Positions 35,150-47,828 of a DNA stretch of 64,000 nucleotides are shown here, piece after piece. Location of the stretch: positions 2,355,095 to 2,419,094 of the forward strand of contig NW_003101680.1 of NCBI RefSeq assembly GCF_000003855.2, given 5' to 3'. The DNA comes from Blastomyces gilchristii SLH14081. Its lineage: Eukaryota; Ascomycota; Eurotiomycetes; Onygenales; Ajellomycetaceae. The notes under the pieces are model-generated. The model searched no databases and was not told the DNA's origin. It saw nothing but the letters and a program-made list of their open reading frames with translations. Each line of letters starts with the position of its first letter. The first letter of the stretch is position 1. Both the position numbers and the translations under genes were made by a program.

Positions 35150-36450
35150 ATTGACACAGAGAATGTGAAACCAGTCAATCAGAATGCATACTCTCTGTCA
35201 CAAACATATCTTGAAGAACAGAAGTGTCAGATCACAGATCTTCTAGAACATAATCTCATACAACTCTTATCAAGTATGTGAGGCTTTTCAGTTCTATTCA
35301 CAAAAAAGACAGATGAGAAGTGATAAATATGTATTAAGTATCAAGCACTCAATAAGCTTATAATTAAGAATGAATATTCACTATCACAGATTTAATAACA
35401 GTTGAATATAGTTGAAAACACTTAATATCTATCAAAGATTAATCTTCTCTCAGAATACTGGCAGATCTGTATAGATAAACTATCAGTTCTGTGAATTATA
35501 TTTAATATATAATGAGAGAAGTTCAAATTCCTGATAATATTATTCAGTCTGACAAATGTGTCTGTTATCTTTCAAATGATGATGAATACAATTCTTTATA
35601 AACAGAATGAAACCTTATATCTTATATATCTTGATAATATTCTAGTCTTTTCAAACTTATATAATAAATATCTGAAGCACTTCAATGAAGTGCTTATAAC
35701 TCTGACAGAGTATAAGCTCTACATCAAATTAATAAAGTGTGTGTTTGAAACAGAAGAGTTGAAGTTTATAGAATATATAGTAAGTAATAACTATATATAT
35801 CTCATTCTGAAGAAATTGAATGTTATAGTGAATTAATCACAGATGAGAAATATACACTATGTATAATAGTTTCTTGAGTTGATCTCATATTACTGCAGAT
35901 TTATCAAGGATTTCACATGAATATCTGTATCACTCTCAGATCTCTTAAGAGAAATGAATACAAATCTGTAAAAGAAGAAGTTTTATTCAATTATCTGAAA
36001 TACTGTGTATGAAGAGGCTTTTCTCACACTGAGAAAATGTATAACAACATTCTCAGTGCTTATTCAATCAGATTATGATAAATCTTTCTACATTGAGATA
36101 GATATATCTGAATGAGCTATCAGAGATACTCTTCTATAAATGAGCAAGAATGACAAGCTGCACTCAGTGATGTATAATAATAGAAAACTATTAGACACTG
36201 AGCTCAATTATTCAGTGTATGAAAAGAAATTACTAGCAATTAAGTACACACTGATATTATGAGATAGATATATCAATAACAGACATATAACAATAATGAT
36301 TACAGATTATAAAAGCCTCATCTATCTACAATTGATGATAAAACCTTTTAAACACTTAGCATGTTGAATCTCAGAGTTTCAAGCATACAATCTTCATATT
36401 AAATACTGAAAGAGATTGAATGCTGTAGTATCTGATACAATCAGTCACAG
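35150..36450 (+). pseudogene. Reverse transcriptase and RNase H of Gypsy-B (degraded)
   Basis: Readable order: AYSLSQTYLEEQKCQI, a stop where the family has Trp before GFSVLFTKK, IKYQALNKLIIKNEYSL, WQICIDKLS, then YLDNILVFSNLYNKYLKHFN (YxDD box) at 35,620-35,680, and RNase H signatures such as DRYINNRHIT-like at 36,260. Stops replace Trp and Arg codons. Confidence 0.75.
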
Positions 36451-36538
36451 ACTCAATTTCATGAGTGAGAGTTCTGTAAATCAGAAATAAGAAAAGTTTG
36501 TATTAAATATGCTGAGAAGATGCAAGGAATCAGAATGA

Positions 36539-37619
36539 GTGAATACAATGATCTCTCACTTAAAAAATAATAAGATATTAGATAATAAGTGTCTTATGAA
36601 AGTAATAGAAGAGATGCTTTCAAACTTTAAGCTGAGAAAATTGAAAAACAATGTTATACTTTATTATAATCTAGAATATGCAGAAGCTCTCTATCTAGAA
36701 TATTCATTTAGACACAACTTGATGACTTACATACACAAGGAATTCAGTCACTTAGAAAGCTCTGAACTTATAAGCATACTTAAATCAAGAGTATACTGGC
36801 CAAGCATAGCTGAGGACATTCAGACATATACTTACAAGTGCTCAAATTATCAGATTATAAAAGAATCTAAGAAAGAGTTAGAATACAAGAAAGTATAATA
36901 TCAGATGAAGTGTATAATACAACTGTTTAAACAATGAGATAAATCTCATAGATATATTACTGTGAATATCAAATGAAAATCAATGAATAATCACTGCTAT
37001 TAATTACACTACTAACTGACCAGTTATGAAAGCAGTTTCAGAGATAATAGAGAAGATGATGATGAAGTTTCTATATAATAAGATCTATATTAACTATGAA
37101 ATGCTGTGTGAGATTCTAACTGATAACAGTGTAAATCTTATAGAAGAAGTGATGAGGCATTTCATGAGCCAGTTACAGACAAGACATTGTAGAACAACAT
37201 CATATCATCTGTAGATAAATGAGAAGATGAAACACTTGAATGAAATCTTGAGCAACATGCTGATGAAATATCTAGTGAGCAAGTCTATGAGACTATGAGA
37301 TGAATATCTCAGACAGGCACTATTAGTCACGCGGATTCAACAGTATGCAGTCTTCAAGCATTCATCATTCTATCTGTTGTATGAATTGCATCCGCGCATC
37401 TCAGAGAATGCTTCAGAAAAGATGAGAGAGAGAACAGTAGTTGCAGATGCAACAGTCATGAGTGCAACAGTCACAGACACAGCAGAAACAGCAGTTGCAG
37501 ATGCAGCAGTTGCAGACACAGAACCAAGATTGAAAGAGATCAGCCACATACACACAAAAGCTAATGAGTTACTCCTGAATATCAAGCAATTCAATCAAAA
37601 AGAATATGAGACTCACTAG
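36539..37619 (+). pseudogene. Integrase of Gypsy-B (degraded)
   Basis: A 119-codon frame carries the HHCC zinc-binding module (HKEFSHLESSELISILKSRV, then C-x2-N-Y where C-x2-C is expected). The core follows with stretches such as LTDNSVNLIEEVMRHF and the C-terminal MYELHPRISENASEKMRERT. A run of Val/Ala/Thr repeats (about 37,435-37,520) interrupts it. Confidence 0.7.
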
Positions 37620-38499
37620 TTAAGAAATCAAGTCTTAAGATGAAAATATAAGTTCTTGTACATAATGAGAGTTCTGAGAAGTTTCAACCTAGATGGTTTG
37701 AGTTATATAAAATACTTAAATCACATTCTCTGAGAATATATGCATTGAAAGAATCAGAGAGACAGATCTTACACAACTTAATAAATAATTCATATCTTAT
37801 AAAAGTAAAGATGCAAGACCTGAGTAGATTATAATTATTCACAGCACTATTATCAGTGTTGAAAAAGAAGAGACTTATAATTGAAAAGTCTTATGAAGTA
37901 AGAGAAATTATAGATATTTATAAATCAGATGATCTCACTTATTTCAATCTTTTCATAATTATAAGAAAAGAATAAGAAGAAATGAAGAAATCAGATGAAT
38001 ATCACACTTTAATAAGTGATGAGACTGTAGTCAGTTATATGATAACACACTGCAGAGAGCAGATATAATATGATAAGGAGCAGTTTCAAAGCAGCAGACT
38101 TGTATGTGAGTCAGATTACAGAAGAAAAAGAAATTCAGAGTTAAATTCAACTGTTTACATCAGTTTAATTACAGAGATAATAGAGAATGAATTATCTGAA
38201 ATATTCACAGATATGTGAGATCAAGTTATCTTAATCTCTGAGAATACTCAGAGATCAGACAAGGTTAGTTTCAATGAGCTGTTCACTGTAGTAGTCTAAG
38301 TGAGTGAAGAGAGACAGTATAATGTATGAGACAGAATCATAAAAGATGAAAGCTGCTGAATCTAGTCATCAAATGCTGTATTATATAGAGATCATGTAAG
38401 AGTAGTGACTAGCAGACAAAGAAAAAGTGTAAGAAAAGAAAAAGAGATAATGAATTGATCATCAACTGTAAGAATCAGCTGCAAAAGACAAATATTATT

Positions 38500-40640
38500 A
38501 TACATCTCATTCATTTTCATACATCACATATTTAATCTATTTTCAATATCACATCATCTGAAAAACATTAAAAACAAAGGAAATCTCAAAACTTGAGATC
38601 TGCAAGGAATTTAAGAGCTGCAAGCTGCTCTTGTAATAACACTGTATATATCTCTGATTTCTCTATCACTCTGTATAAAATATTAATGTCATTTATCACA
38701 AGATTGACTGAAATGTCAATATAGAAATGCATACACATATGCATAGAAAAATTGAAGAAGAATGCAGAATCTACAGGATCAGAAGTCAGAGTAGAGAAGA
38801 TGAAAGAAATAGAAGAAGAAGAAGATGCAGAACTGAATGAATAACAGCAGAAGTCACTCAGAACTGAACACTTGTAATTCAGTGTACACACAACCTTCTC
38901 TACAGAGAAGGAAGAGAAAGTGATAGAAGTAGCTTAAGAGCAGAAAGAGATAGTCTCAGCAGTGTTATTATCTTCAATTAAAATGATCTCTGATGCTGGA
39001 GCAACTAAGAACTATTATTAGTGTATAAAAACTGTAAAAAAGCAGGAATAATAATTACTGAATGAATATCTGCTGATCTTAAAATTATACATATAATTAC
39101 AATATGCATGAGGCTTCTCAGAAAGAGAGAGAGAGATATGAGAGAATGCAGAAAGCAGAACACAGTATGCAAATAGCTTATTTTTATAACAATATCTCAG
39201 ACAAGATGTACAAGTCTCACACTCATAAGTGTAAAAGAGTACAACATTTATATTCTCATTTCTGAAAACACAGATATTCTTCATCTGTATCACAAAGTTG
39301 AATGATAAATATCAGAGAATAGGCTGATATGAGTTAATTATTTTAAAGATATTCATCAGAGTGAATGTATCTGTAATATTAAATTTAATAGTTATAAAAA
39401 GTTTCTTGATATCTGTGAATATCATAACTTTATATATAATAAAACTTATAATAATTTCTTCTAAGAACAGAAAAATCAGTGTCAGAAAGAAAAGATGAAA
39501 AAGAAAAAGACTTATAATCTTAACACTGTTAAGAGAAAGAGTGATTCTCTGATATAAATAAATAATTATCTCATTATAAATATTTAAAATAAATATAATA
39601 ATTAATATCTATAACTGAGCTTCAGATAGTTATATTATATATTATCTTTATATAATAAATCATTCTAGAGATTAGTAAAAAGAGCAGAAGTATACATACT
39701 GAGAAATGTAATTCATTAAGTCTATACAACATCTTCTTGAAACAGAGAGAGCTGATAATGAAAGCAGAGATAGTAGAATCAGAGAAAGCAGAAGTAGTGA
39801 GAGTGAGAGTTACAGAAACAGAGGTAGTGAGAGCGGGAGAATCAGACACAGGGACAAGTGTAGAAGATTGAGAGAAAGCAGTAGAGAAAGGAACAGAGAA
39901 GAGAGTAGCAGAGAAAGAAGTGACAGAAGAGACAGAAAAAGATATGAAAGACTCAGTCACATATAATACAGACAATTTCTTCATTATCACATTCTTTAAG
40001 TTCTCAATCAATGATTCAATATTGAGTTCACTATTATCAGCAGATACAGATCTGTCAATACAGGAAGATTCTATATAAATAAAAACAAATATATCAGCAT
40101 CTGCATCTATGTAAAATCATGTCAGAAAACACAATCAGAAGCTCACTGAGAAGAAAAAACAGTTAAGAATATACAAGAAGATGAAGAAGATATGCTATTC
40201 ATGATAATACATTCTGACAATTATTAGAAGATAAACAAGTCCTGATCATATTTCATAACATATTACACTTACTGCTAATGAACTGCCTGATATGAGTACT
40301 ACAATAACACTTATTGTGAGAACAGAGAGTCATTGCCAGAAATGTATACAATGTAATAGATGAACAGATAGAAAGAGTTGAACAGAAGAAGAAGTAGAAA
40401 TCTTGAAGAAGATAATAGCATTCAATGATGACAATGATGAAGAAGATGATTGAAGAATGGAAAAAGTTAGTGAATGAGAAGTGTAATATAGTAAAAGTTT
40501 CTTTGTGAGAGTGTATACAGAACACTAGCTGAATCAGAGATAGATTACATAATTATGAAATACTAGTGACAAGCTAATCTGCATGAAGCTAGGGCATACA
40601 ACATGGTCATGTTAGCGTGACTGAATCTGATGAGAGAGAA
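38500..40640. other. Unassigned 2.1 kb between pol and 3' LTR of Gypsy-B
   Basis: No reverse transcriptase or integrase homology. The plus strand is purine-rich in places (38,800-38,950). Minus-strand frames at 38,586-38,891 and 39,622-40,011 are Ser-rich and probably by-products of this bias. I could not find terminal repeats that would make it a separate insertion. It could be an extra ORF of Gypsy-B or an old insertion. Confidence 0.4.
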
Positions 40641-40807
40641 TGTAATTCAGAAGAATATACAATTATCAGATAATAATGCAGCCGCTTCTGAACTTGCTTA
40701 TGAATGTAAAGAAGTCATAGCAGCCACCAATTAATTTAGTGTACAGTATATAAGAAGCCGGCGTACGCCTGTAATCGTACGCTGGCTCAAGCAACCTTTG
40801 AATCACA
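40641..40807 (+). repeat. 3' LTR of Gypsy-B
   Basis: Begins TGTAATTCAGAAG and ends TTTGAATCACA, i.e. TG...CA ends. Pair of 32,514-32,680. Contains AGTATATAAGAAGCCGGCGT, a TATA-like promoter element. Confidence 0.88.
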
Positions 40808-43193
40808 GATAGACATAGATAAGTGTGATTTTAAGATTAAAAGTATAAAATATCTAGGCTTTATCATAGAAGCTGGTAAGAGAATCTGAATGAATTCTGA
40901 GAAGATCTCTACTATTCTTGAATAAAAGGTCTCATACACTGTGAAAGATGTATAAAGCTTTATCAGATTCACTAACTTCTATCAGCAATTTATACAGAAC
41001 TTCTCAGATATCATGAAATTACTTACAGAACTTACTAAGAAAGACTCAGTATTTCAATGATCAGCAGAAACTGAAGCTGTATTTATATAAATGAAGAAGA
41101 TATTCATTAATATCTCTCTGCTGATAATATTCAATTCTGATTATAAGATAGTTGTTAAAGCTGATTTCTCTGACTATATCATAGAAGAAGCAATATTGTA
41201 ATATGATGATAAAAGTATCTTATAATCATGTATCTTCATGTCTAAGAAACTGAGTTCTGCTGAATATAATTATAAGATCTATGATAAGAAACTTCTCACA
41301 ATTATACACTATCTAGAAGAATGAGACTCTGAACTCTGAAGTGTCTCTGAATTTAAGATAATTACAGATTACAAGAATCTCAAGTACTTTATTACTATTC
41401 ATAAACTCACTGAATAACAGATGTGATGATCTGAGTTCTTAAGCTACTTTCATTTTACAATACACTATCATTCTGACAGTCAGAACTCAATGACAGATGC
41501 TCTCTTATAATAAGAGTAAGATATGCCTTTCAATGTAACAGACACCTGTTGAATGAATCAAGAACATCAGCTCTTAGATTCAAAGATATTAATTAATCAA
41601 GATAAAATAACTCATGACACTATATACACTTCTCTGATTAGAACATCTTCTCTCTGAACTGATACTAACACTGATATCTTCACTTCTTCTACACTGAATG
41701 AATTGTGACATATAACAGCTCAAACTGATAAACTTCTTCAAACACTCACTGAAGCAGTATATCAAGAAGCACTCTGATTTCTCTCAGAACTATGTATAAG
41801 AATCAATATCTCAGAATGCTTAATCAATGACAATAACACTCTGCAATTCTGTAAACAATGTTAGATTTCTCATTTCAAACTCTTACACACTCAGATAATG
41901 CAAGAGATGCATGATTCTTATATAACTGATTATTCAGATTATAAATAACTGTATTAAATGATCTCTTAAGAGTTCTACTGACCTAAGATATTGAACAGTA
42001 TCAGACATTTCATCTGAAACTGTAACTGTTGTTTCTTCATCATCTTATGAAAGAACTGTAGAAAAGATCTGCTGAAATCACTTAATATCTCTGATAGAAT
42101 CTGATAAAATATGATAATTAACTTCACTATTAATCTCTCTGAGAGTAAGAGTTATAGAAACATTCTGATCATCATGAACTAATTGAGTAAGAGTGTAATA
42201 TTAAAATCTTATAATAAGATAAATACTGAATAAGTTGCTGAAGCTTTTCTACAGAGCTCATTCTATCAGATATATGAATTGCTGAGATTCATAGTATCAG
42301 ATCAGAGCTGTCAATTCAGGAGCACTTTCTGAACAAGAATCTATCAAGTTCTTAAGATTATATATCATTTATCACTTATTTATCACTCTGAAACTGATAA
42401 TGCATCAGAATAGATAATTCAGACTGTAAAGAATTATCTTCATAAGTTCTATAATCACTTATAAGATGATTAATATAATCTTCTTCTATATACAGAGATT
42501 ACTATCAATGATTGAGATGCTATTTCAACAGATATAAGCCTGTTCTTTCTTATACACAGTTATCACATGAAAGTGTTAAATCTTCTAAAGATTATACAGT
42601 TCACACTGACTCTCTGCAGTCTGATTTAGATTGCTGATAATATAATAATAAAGCTCTGAGACACTCATGACTGAGCAGAAGCCTTCATGACAAGCACTAA
42701 ACAAGATCAAGAGAACTGAATTAATGTTTATCAAGATCTCACTGAGCAATATAAGATAGAAGATCTGATATGATTGAATCTTAAGAACATACAAATCACA
42801 TATCTATCTTGTATGCTAGATGATCACCATGTCAAGTATAAAGTGATAGAAGTTCTAGATAGTCACAACTACTGTCTTAACACATTATCAGAGATTTATA
42901 ATGTCTTTCATACAAGCTTGCTCTGCTGCACTATTATCAATTCATTCTCTTATCAACTGACTTCTGACTAACAGCTGTCAGAGATCATAGAAGAAGATAA
43001 TGAACTTGAATAAGAGATTGAAGATATTCTTGATAAGAGACTCTGCGGCCGTGGCTAATAATATCTTGTGAAATGAGTCAGCTATGATCACTTAACCTGA
43101 ACTCTGAGCTCTGTGTTATCTGAGACAGCAGCTCTTGATCAATGGAAACTACGCGCCCGCGACTCTATATCACTTGTGAAAAGAAGAGGCTAA
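40808..43193 (+). pseudogene. Gypsy-A copy 1: rest of RT, RNase H, integrase and chromodomain
   Basis: Resumes the RT frame at GATAGACATAGATAAG. RNase H region about 41,160-41,520, integrase about 41,880-42,770 with a GPY-like end, then LNLKNIQ... and the chromodomain (about 43,000-43,150), readable as EIEDILDKRLCGRG, two stops, YLVK, stop, VSYDHLT. The chromodomain segment keeps CpG (GCGGCC, ACGCGCCCGCG), unlike the surrounding integrase. Confidence 0.8.
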
Positions 43194-43463
43194 TGTGGCA
43201 GACTGTGCTCAATCAATCATATAGACTATTTCATTACACTTCACAGATTTCATTATAAGCTTCAATTCTCAGTTGCTGATTCTCAGCTGAAAAACTCATA
43301 AAATTCCTATTCTTCTGCCCTGAAGCTTCACTGTATACACATATAAATACTCACTTCAATCACTGATTCTCACACTTTCTCTTTCTTTCCTTCTCTAATA
43401 TTTTTCACTTTGTTATATAAGACCTATATATTATACTGATCTATTCGGTGTAGGTCTCTTACA
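43194..43463 (+). repeat. 3' LTR of Gypsy-A copy 1
   Basis: 270 bp, begins TGTGGCAGACTGTGCTCAAT and ends GTCTCTTACA. The target duplication CTATG follows at 43,464. Confidence 0.92.
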
Positions 43464-44283
43464 CTATGTTATAGAAGAAGCTATATTATAATATGATAAT
43501 AAAGATGTCTTATAATCATGCACTTTTATATTTAAGAAACTAAGTCTAACTGAATGCAATTATGAGATCTATAATAAGAAACTTCTTACAATTATACACT
43601 TTCTAGAAGAATGAGATTCTAAACTTTAAAGTGTCTTTAAATTTGAGATAATCACAGATTATAAGAATCTCAAGTATTTTATAATTACTTATAAGCTTAC
43701 TGAACATCAGATGTAATAATCTGAGTTATTAAGCTGTTTTCATTTCACTATACACTATCATTCTAATAGCTAGAACTTGATGACAGATGCTCTCTTAGAA
43801 TAAGAGCAAGATATGTCTTTCAATGTAATAGACACTTATTGAATGAACTGAGAACACTAACTTCTAGATCTGAAGATATTAGTTGATCAAGATGAAACAA
43901 TTTATAACACTATATATACTTCTCTGATTAGAACACTCTCTCTCTGAACTATCACTGATACTGATACTGACACTGACACTGACACTGATACTAATACTGA
44001 TATCTCAACTTCTCTTAAATCTACACTGAATGAATTATAGTATATAATAGCTTAAATTAATAAACTTCTTCAAGTACTCACTGAAGTAGTATATTAAGAA
44101 GCACTCTGATTTCTCTCAGAACTATATATAAGAACTAACATTTCAGAATACTCAATGAATGATAATAATACTCTGTGATTCTATAAATGATGTTAAGTCT
44201 CTTACTCTGAAATCTTACACACTCAGATAATATAAGAGATGCATGATTTATATATAACTGATCACTTAGATTATAAGTAATTG
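43464..44283 (+). pseudogene. Gypsy-A copy 0, middle part: RNase H to start of integrase
   Basis: Continues the copy 0 frame broken at 28,617 (CTATGTTATAGAAGAAGCTA). RNase H about 43,464-43,800, then a linker with an ACTGAT-type repeat (about 43,950-44,000) and the beginning of the integrase zinc-binding region. It is cut at 44,283 by the hAT element and resumes at 51,608. Confidence 0.8.
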
Positions 44284-44699
44284 TAGACTGGCCGGCGGGA
44301 CCATGAATTTCACATTTGGTTTCATTTGATCTGGTCTCATACATTTCTTGACGTGAGTCTCACCAGGACCAAGCCTCAAAAAAATCTGAAAATGAACTAT
44401 TTCTGAGAGAAATGATGTGAAAAATGACCAGATTTAATTCAAGAACAGTGAAATAAGAGTAATTTCTCAGGATAAACTGTGAAAGATGATCATTCTTTCA
44501 AAATCAGAATGAGACTGAGACTGAAGATTAAAATCAGTCTCATTCAGTTCATTCAGTGATTGCTTATATAATCAGAATTTGATAATGATTATTGATAATG
44601 CTCATGAAATAACTAAATACATTCTTGTATAAGTTTATTCTTCACTTTCTCATGAAAACTACACTTCTCTGATATACTGTGATCAGAGGTATTAAACTG

Positions 44700-47060
44700 T
44701 CTGATAATTCCATGTTTTATAATCATGAGTTTCTTGATTGTTTCTCCTTGTAATTGTCTCTGATGATAGTGATAAATATCTTAACTTGAGTTGAACTTTC
44801 ACTTCATTCTCACCCCTGTCAATGAAATTATCAGAATATCACATATCATCAGTGCAACAGTTGAATATGTACTCTCAACAATTTTTCATAACTCTAGAAT
44901 TGATTTGATGTATAAATTCATTGAATCATCTTGAAGATAGCAGTCAAATTCAGTTTTATAAGTATGTAGTTTTGCCTGATTTTCAGTTGTAATCAATGTA
45001 TATAAGTTCTGTTTCAAAGTTAGTATTATAGTTCTATATAATATGAAGTGTTATCAAAGATCATTACTTACTAGAGAATTGTATTTCACTATCTTCACAT
45101 CTCAAACATCTGCTTGTTCAAATCTCTGATAGTTAACATTGTAGTAGTCTCAGACTAATTTAATATATAAGTCTTGTTTCTTCTCTATCTAATCTTGAGA
45201 AGTGTAGATATTAACTCAACAGAAGAGATCTAGTAGAGCTGCTATAGCATAGTACTCTGCAAAAGATTGTTCAGTTTTGCTGTAGTAATATGCCAGTTTA
45301 TCTCTTACAGTAATAATAGCCTGCACTATAGTATTATCTCAGACTGAATTTCTTTTTAAGTGATTCAACTGCTTCTCAAGATGAGTAAATAAACTGTTAT
45401 ACACTCATCAGACTGACTACAGCATTGATGTATGAGTAATTGAGACTGTCTTTATTATCTTATAAAACTGAAACAGTAAATCAATCACATATTTCAACTG
45501 AGTTCACTTCATATCAGAAAGTTTCAATATCTGAATCTTTTCTCAATCAGAGTGTTACACTCAATGATCAATCATCTGATACAATTGAAGAGTCTGAACA
45601 GTCATCTCATATGTTGAACTTCATCATATTCTAACATTCTGTATCATATTCAGTGATGTGACTGATTTGTTTATTTATTGAATATCATGAAATCATTGTT
45701 ATTATTTAGAGAAGGTATAAATTGCATTAGCAATGTTTCAAATCTGTGATATTTAAATTATTAGTCAATCTATTCAAAATTAACAGTAGTGTTATCAAAA
45801 AGTGTTATTAAAAAGCAATATTAAAAAGTGTTATTAAAAAACATTATCTTTTACAAAGTGAATGTAAAAGTTACTTGAGTAATCACTTTCATCTTATTCT
45901 CATCTCAAGAATCAGTCATCTCATTATTCTTCATCTTGATATTAAGATTCTTTATCAGTGTTTACATTACAAGTTAAACCACATGAGCAATGCAGAGAAT
46001 ATGACCTTGTTTATCATTTCAGGAATGCAANNNNNNNNNNNNNNNNNNNNNNNNNNNNNNNNNNNNNNNNNNNNNNNNNNNNNNNNNNNNNNNNNNNNNN
46101 NNNNNNNNNNNNNNNNNNNNNNNNNNNNNNATTTTTGCTCCAAGCTCTTCATCATAGTATAGTTATTCACAGCATTATCAGTTGTAATTGTAAGAAGACT
46201 GAGACTAATATCTCAATAGTCATTTTTAATCACAGTTATTAATATCTCTGTTATATAATCTGCAGTATGACTACTGATCAATGATTCAAATTCAATTAAT
46301 GTCTCTTAATAAGTTCAGTTCTCATCAATGTAATAACATGTAACTCTTATAAATGTAAGATTATTTGTACTAGTCTATGCATTCACTGTGAGAGACACTC
46401 TTTGATAATTCTTTAACTCTAATTCTAGATGTTGTATATTGACTTTGTAGTATGTCTTGAGATTGAACTGAAGACAGAATTGATATAAAATATGAAGATT
46501 TGAATTAAGCATTTGAAGAAGTGTTCAGAATTCAGAGTTTTCAATTGATCAAAGAGAAAGATTCAGAGATATATATATACAAAGTAATTGTTCACAGAAG
46601 TTATCAGATGAGAGTTGTGAAATCAGAGTACTGATATATAGTCATTTTCACATGATTTTCTTCAAATTAGAAAGTTAGTATTATCAAAAATCATTATCTG
46701 ATAGAGTAACTTATCAGCTCAGTAGTAATCTTCTGATTATTTTTCTTTTATTGTCTGCATTCTGATAACTTCAGATATCAGGAAATTTCTTCAGAGTCAT
46801 GATCAGTTCATAATGAATATTTCTGAATAGAGTTGCAGTGATTATAGCAGAGAGATGACTCTTCAGTAATCTACAATACAATTTGTTAATAATTATTTCA
46901 TAGTTCATCTCAGTGTTTATATTGAGTTTTTCATAAATTTCATAACCTGGAATCAGATGTGAAGAATAAAGTGATCATTTATTATAATTGAAAGAGAGCA
47001 TTCTGTATTGAATTGTAAATAATATAGACTTTGTGATTCACAGTGATTTCTTGAAGAGTT
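44700..47060 (-). pseudogene. hAT transposase remnant
   Basis: Minus-strand translation, broken by stops, shows the RNase H-like core VSLTVNAWTSTNNLTFIRVT (about 46,350-46,410) followed by YYIDENW and FESLISSHTADYITEILI, then TTDNAVNNYTMMKSLEQK running into the N gap, and CIPEMINKV after it. Further on it shows YYSKTEQSFAEYYAIAALLD (about 45,240-45,300) and the C-terminal dimerisation domain with ALMICDILIISLTGVRMK and SS.DIYHYHQRQLQGETIKK (about 44,705-44,860). These match the known order in hAT transposases. The N-terminal BED finger is not recognisable. Start and end are approximate. Confidence 0.8.
46031..46130. other. Assembly gap of exactly 100 N
   Basis: A round 100 N suggests a placeholder of unknown true length. 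It lies within the hAT transposase core, between the segments ending MMKSLEQK and beginning IPEMINK. Confidence 0.99.
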
Positions 47061-47170
47061 TGTGAATCTTCAATAGAAGTAAAAGAAGTGAAAGAAGTGA
47101 ATTCAGAAGATATGATAATAATTTAAGAAAGATGACAATTTATTTTCAATAACTGATCACTGATGTGTGT

Positions 47171-47828
47171 AAGAAGAATTAATATAAGAGAAAATAATCT
47201 TGTTTCTTAGCTTAGTTATAATTTTAGTACTAACTCAGATTGAATATCATTAATGTATAAAAGTAAATAAACAATCTTAATTAATCTCTGTCATATTTCT
47301 TGAAATATATTAATATTGTGAAAGAGAGTGTTACTAAATTGTGTTATCAGATGATATTATTAAAAATATATTAATAATTGTGAATATCAATGTTGAAAAA
47401 ATGTTAATACTTATATATTATAGATATATATATATATATATATTATTTCTAACTTGATTACAACTTGTACAATAATTTTTAAAAACTCAAAATTAATTTA
47501 AGAAGAATTAATATAAGAGAAAATAATCTTGTTTCTTAGCTTAGTTATAATTTTAGTACTAACTCAGATTGAATATCATTAATGTATAAAAGTAAATAAA
47601 CAATCTTAATTAATCTCTGTCATATTTCTTGAAATATATTAATATTGTGAAAGAGAGTGTTACTAAATTGTGTTATCAGATGATATTATTAAAAATATAT
47701 TAATAATTGTGAATATCAATGTTGAAAAAATGTTAATACTTATATATTATAGATATATATATATATATATATTATTTCTAACTTGATTACAACTTGTACA
47801 ATAATTTTTAAAAACTCAAAATTAATTT
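47171..47828. repeat. Perfect tandem duplication of a 329-bp unit
   Basis: 47,171-47,499 and 47,500-47,828 are identical as far as I can read, including the internal (TA)n. The unit is extremely AT-rich and non-coding. Confidence 0.9.

Larger units (their letters stand above)
32514..40807 (+). mobile_element. Gypsy-B, second Ty3/gypsy retrotransposon, nested in copy 1
   Basis: Bounded by 167-bp LTRs (32,514-32,680 and 40,641-40,807) and a short duplication GATA (32,510-32,513; 40,808-40,811) in the reverse-transcriptase frame of Gypsy-A copy 1. Order on the plus strand: gag with knuckle (about 34,260), protease (about 34,540-34,800), reverse transcriptase (about 35,150-35,840, YLDNILVFS), RNase H (about 36,050-36,450), integrase zinc-binding region (36,539-36,898) and integrase core and C-terminus to about 37,620. 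Further sequence to about 38,500 may belong to pol; 38,500-40,640 is unexplained. A purine tract GATGAGAGAGAA abuts the 3' LTR. Sequence differs clearly from Gypsy-A, so it is a separate family. Confidence 0.85.
28618..43463 (+). mobile_element. Gypsy-A copy 1, chromodomain Ty3/gypsy retrotransposon, interrupted by two other elements
   Basis: Bounded by 270-bp LTRs (28,618-28,887 and 43,194-43,463) and a 5-bp target duplication CTATG (28,613-28,617 and 43,464-43,468); removing it rejoins the RNase H frame of copy 0. Order: gag (about 29,400-30,390), protease (30,404-30,760), reverse transcriptase (31,775-32,509 plus 40,808-41,150), RNase H (41,160-41,520), integrase (about 41,880-42,770) and a C-terminal chromodomain (about 43,000-43,150). 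A purine tract AAAAGAAGAGG precedes the 3' LTR. Inserted in it are a LINE fragment (30,927-31,759) and Gypsy-B (32,514-40,807). Without these it is about 5.7 kb, normal for the family. Coding is dead: Trp codons became TGA throughout. Chromodomains in such integrases are known to guide insertion to heterochromatin. Confidence 0.9.

Noticed and set aside
39622..40011. Minus-strand Ser/Thr-rich 129-codon frame
   Set aside because: Composition follows from purine-rich plus-strand sequence within a degraded retroelement; no domain.
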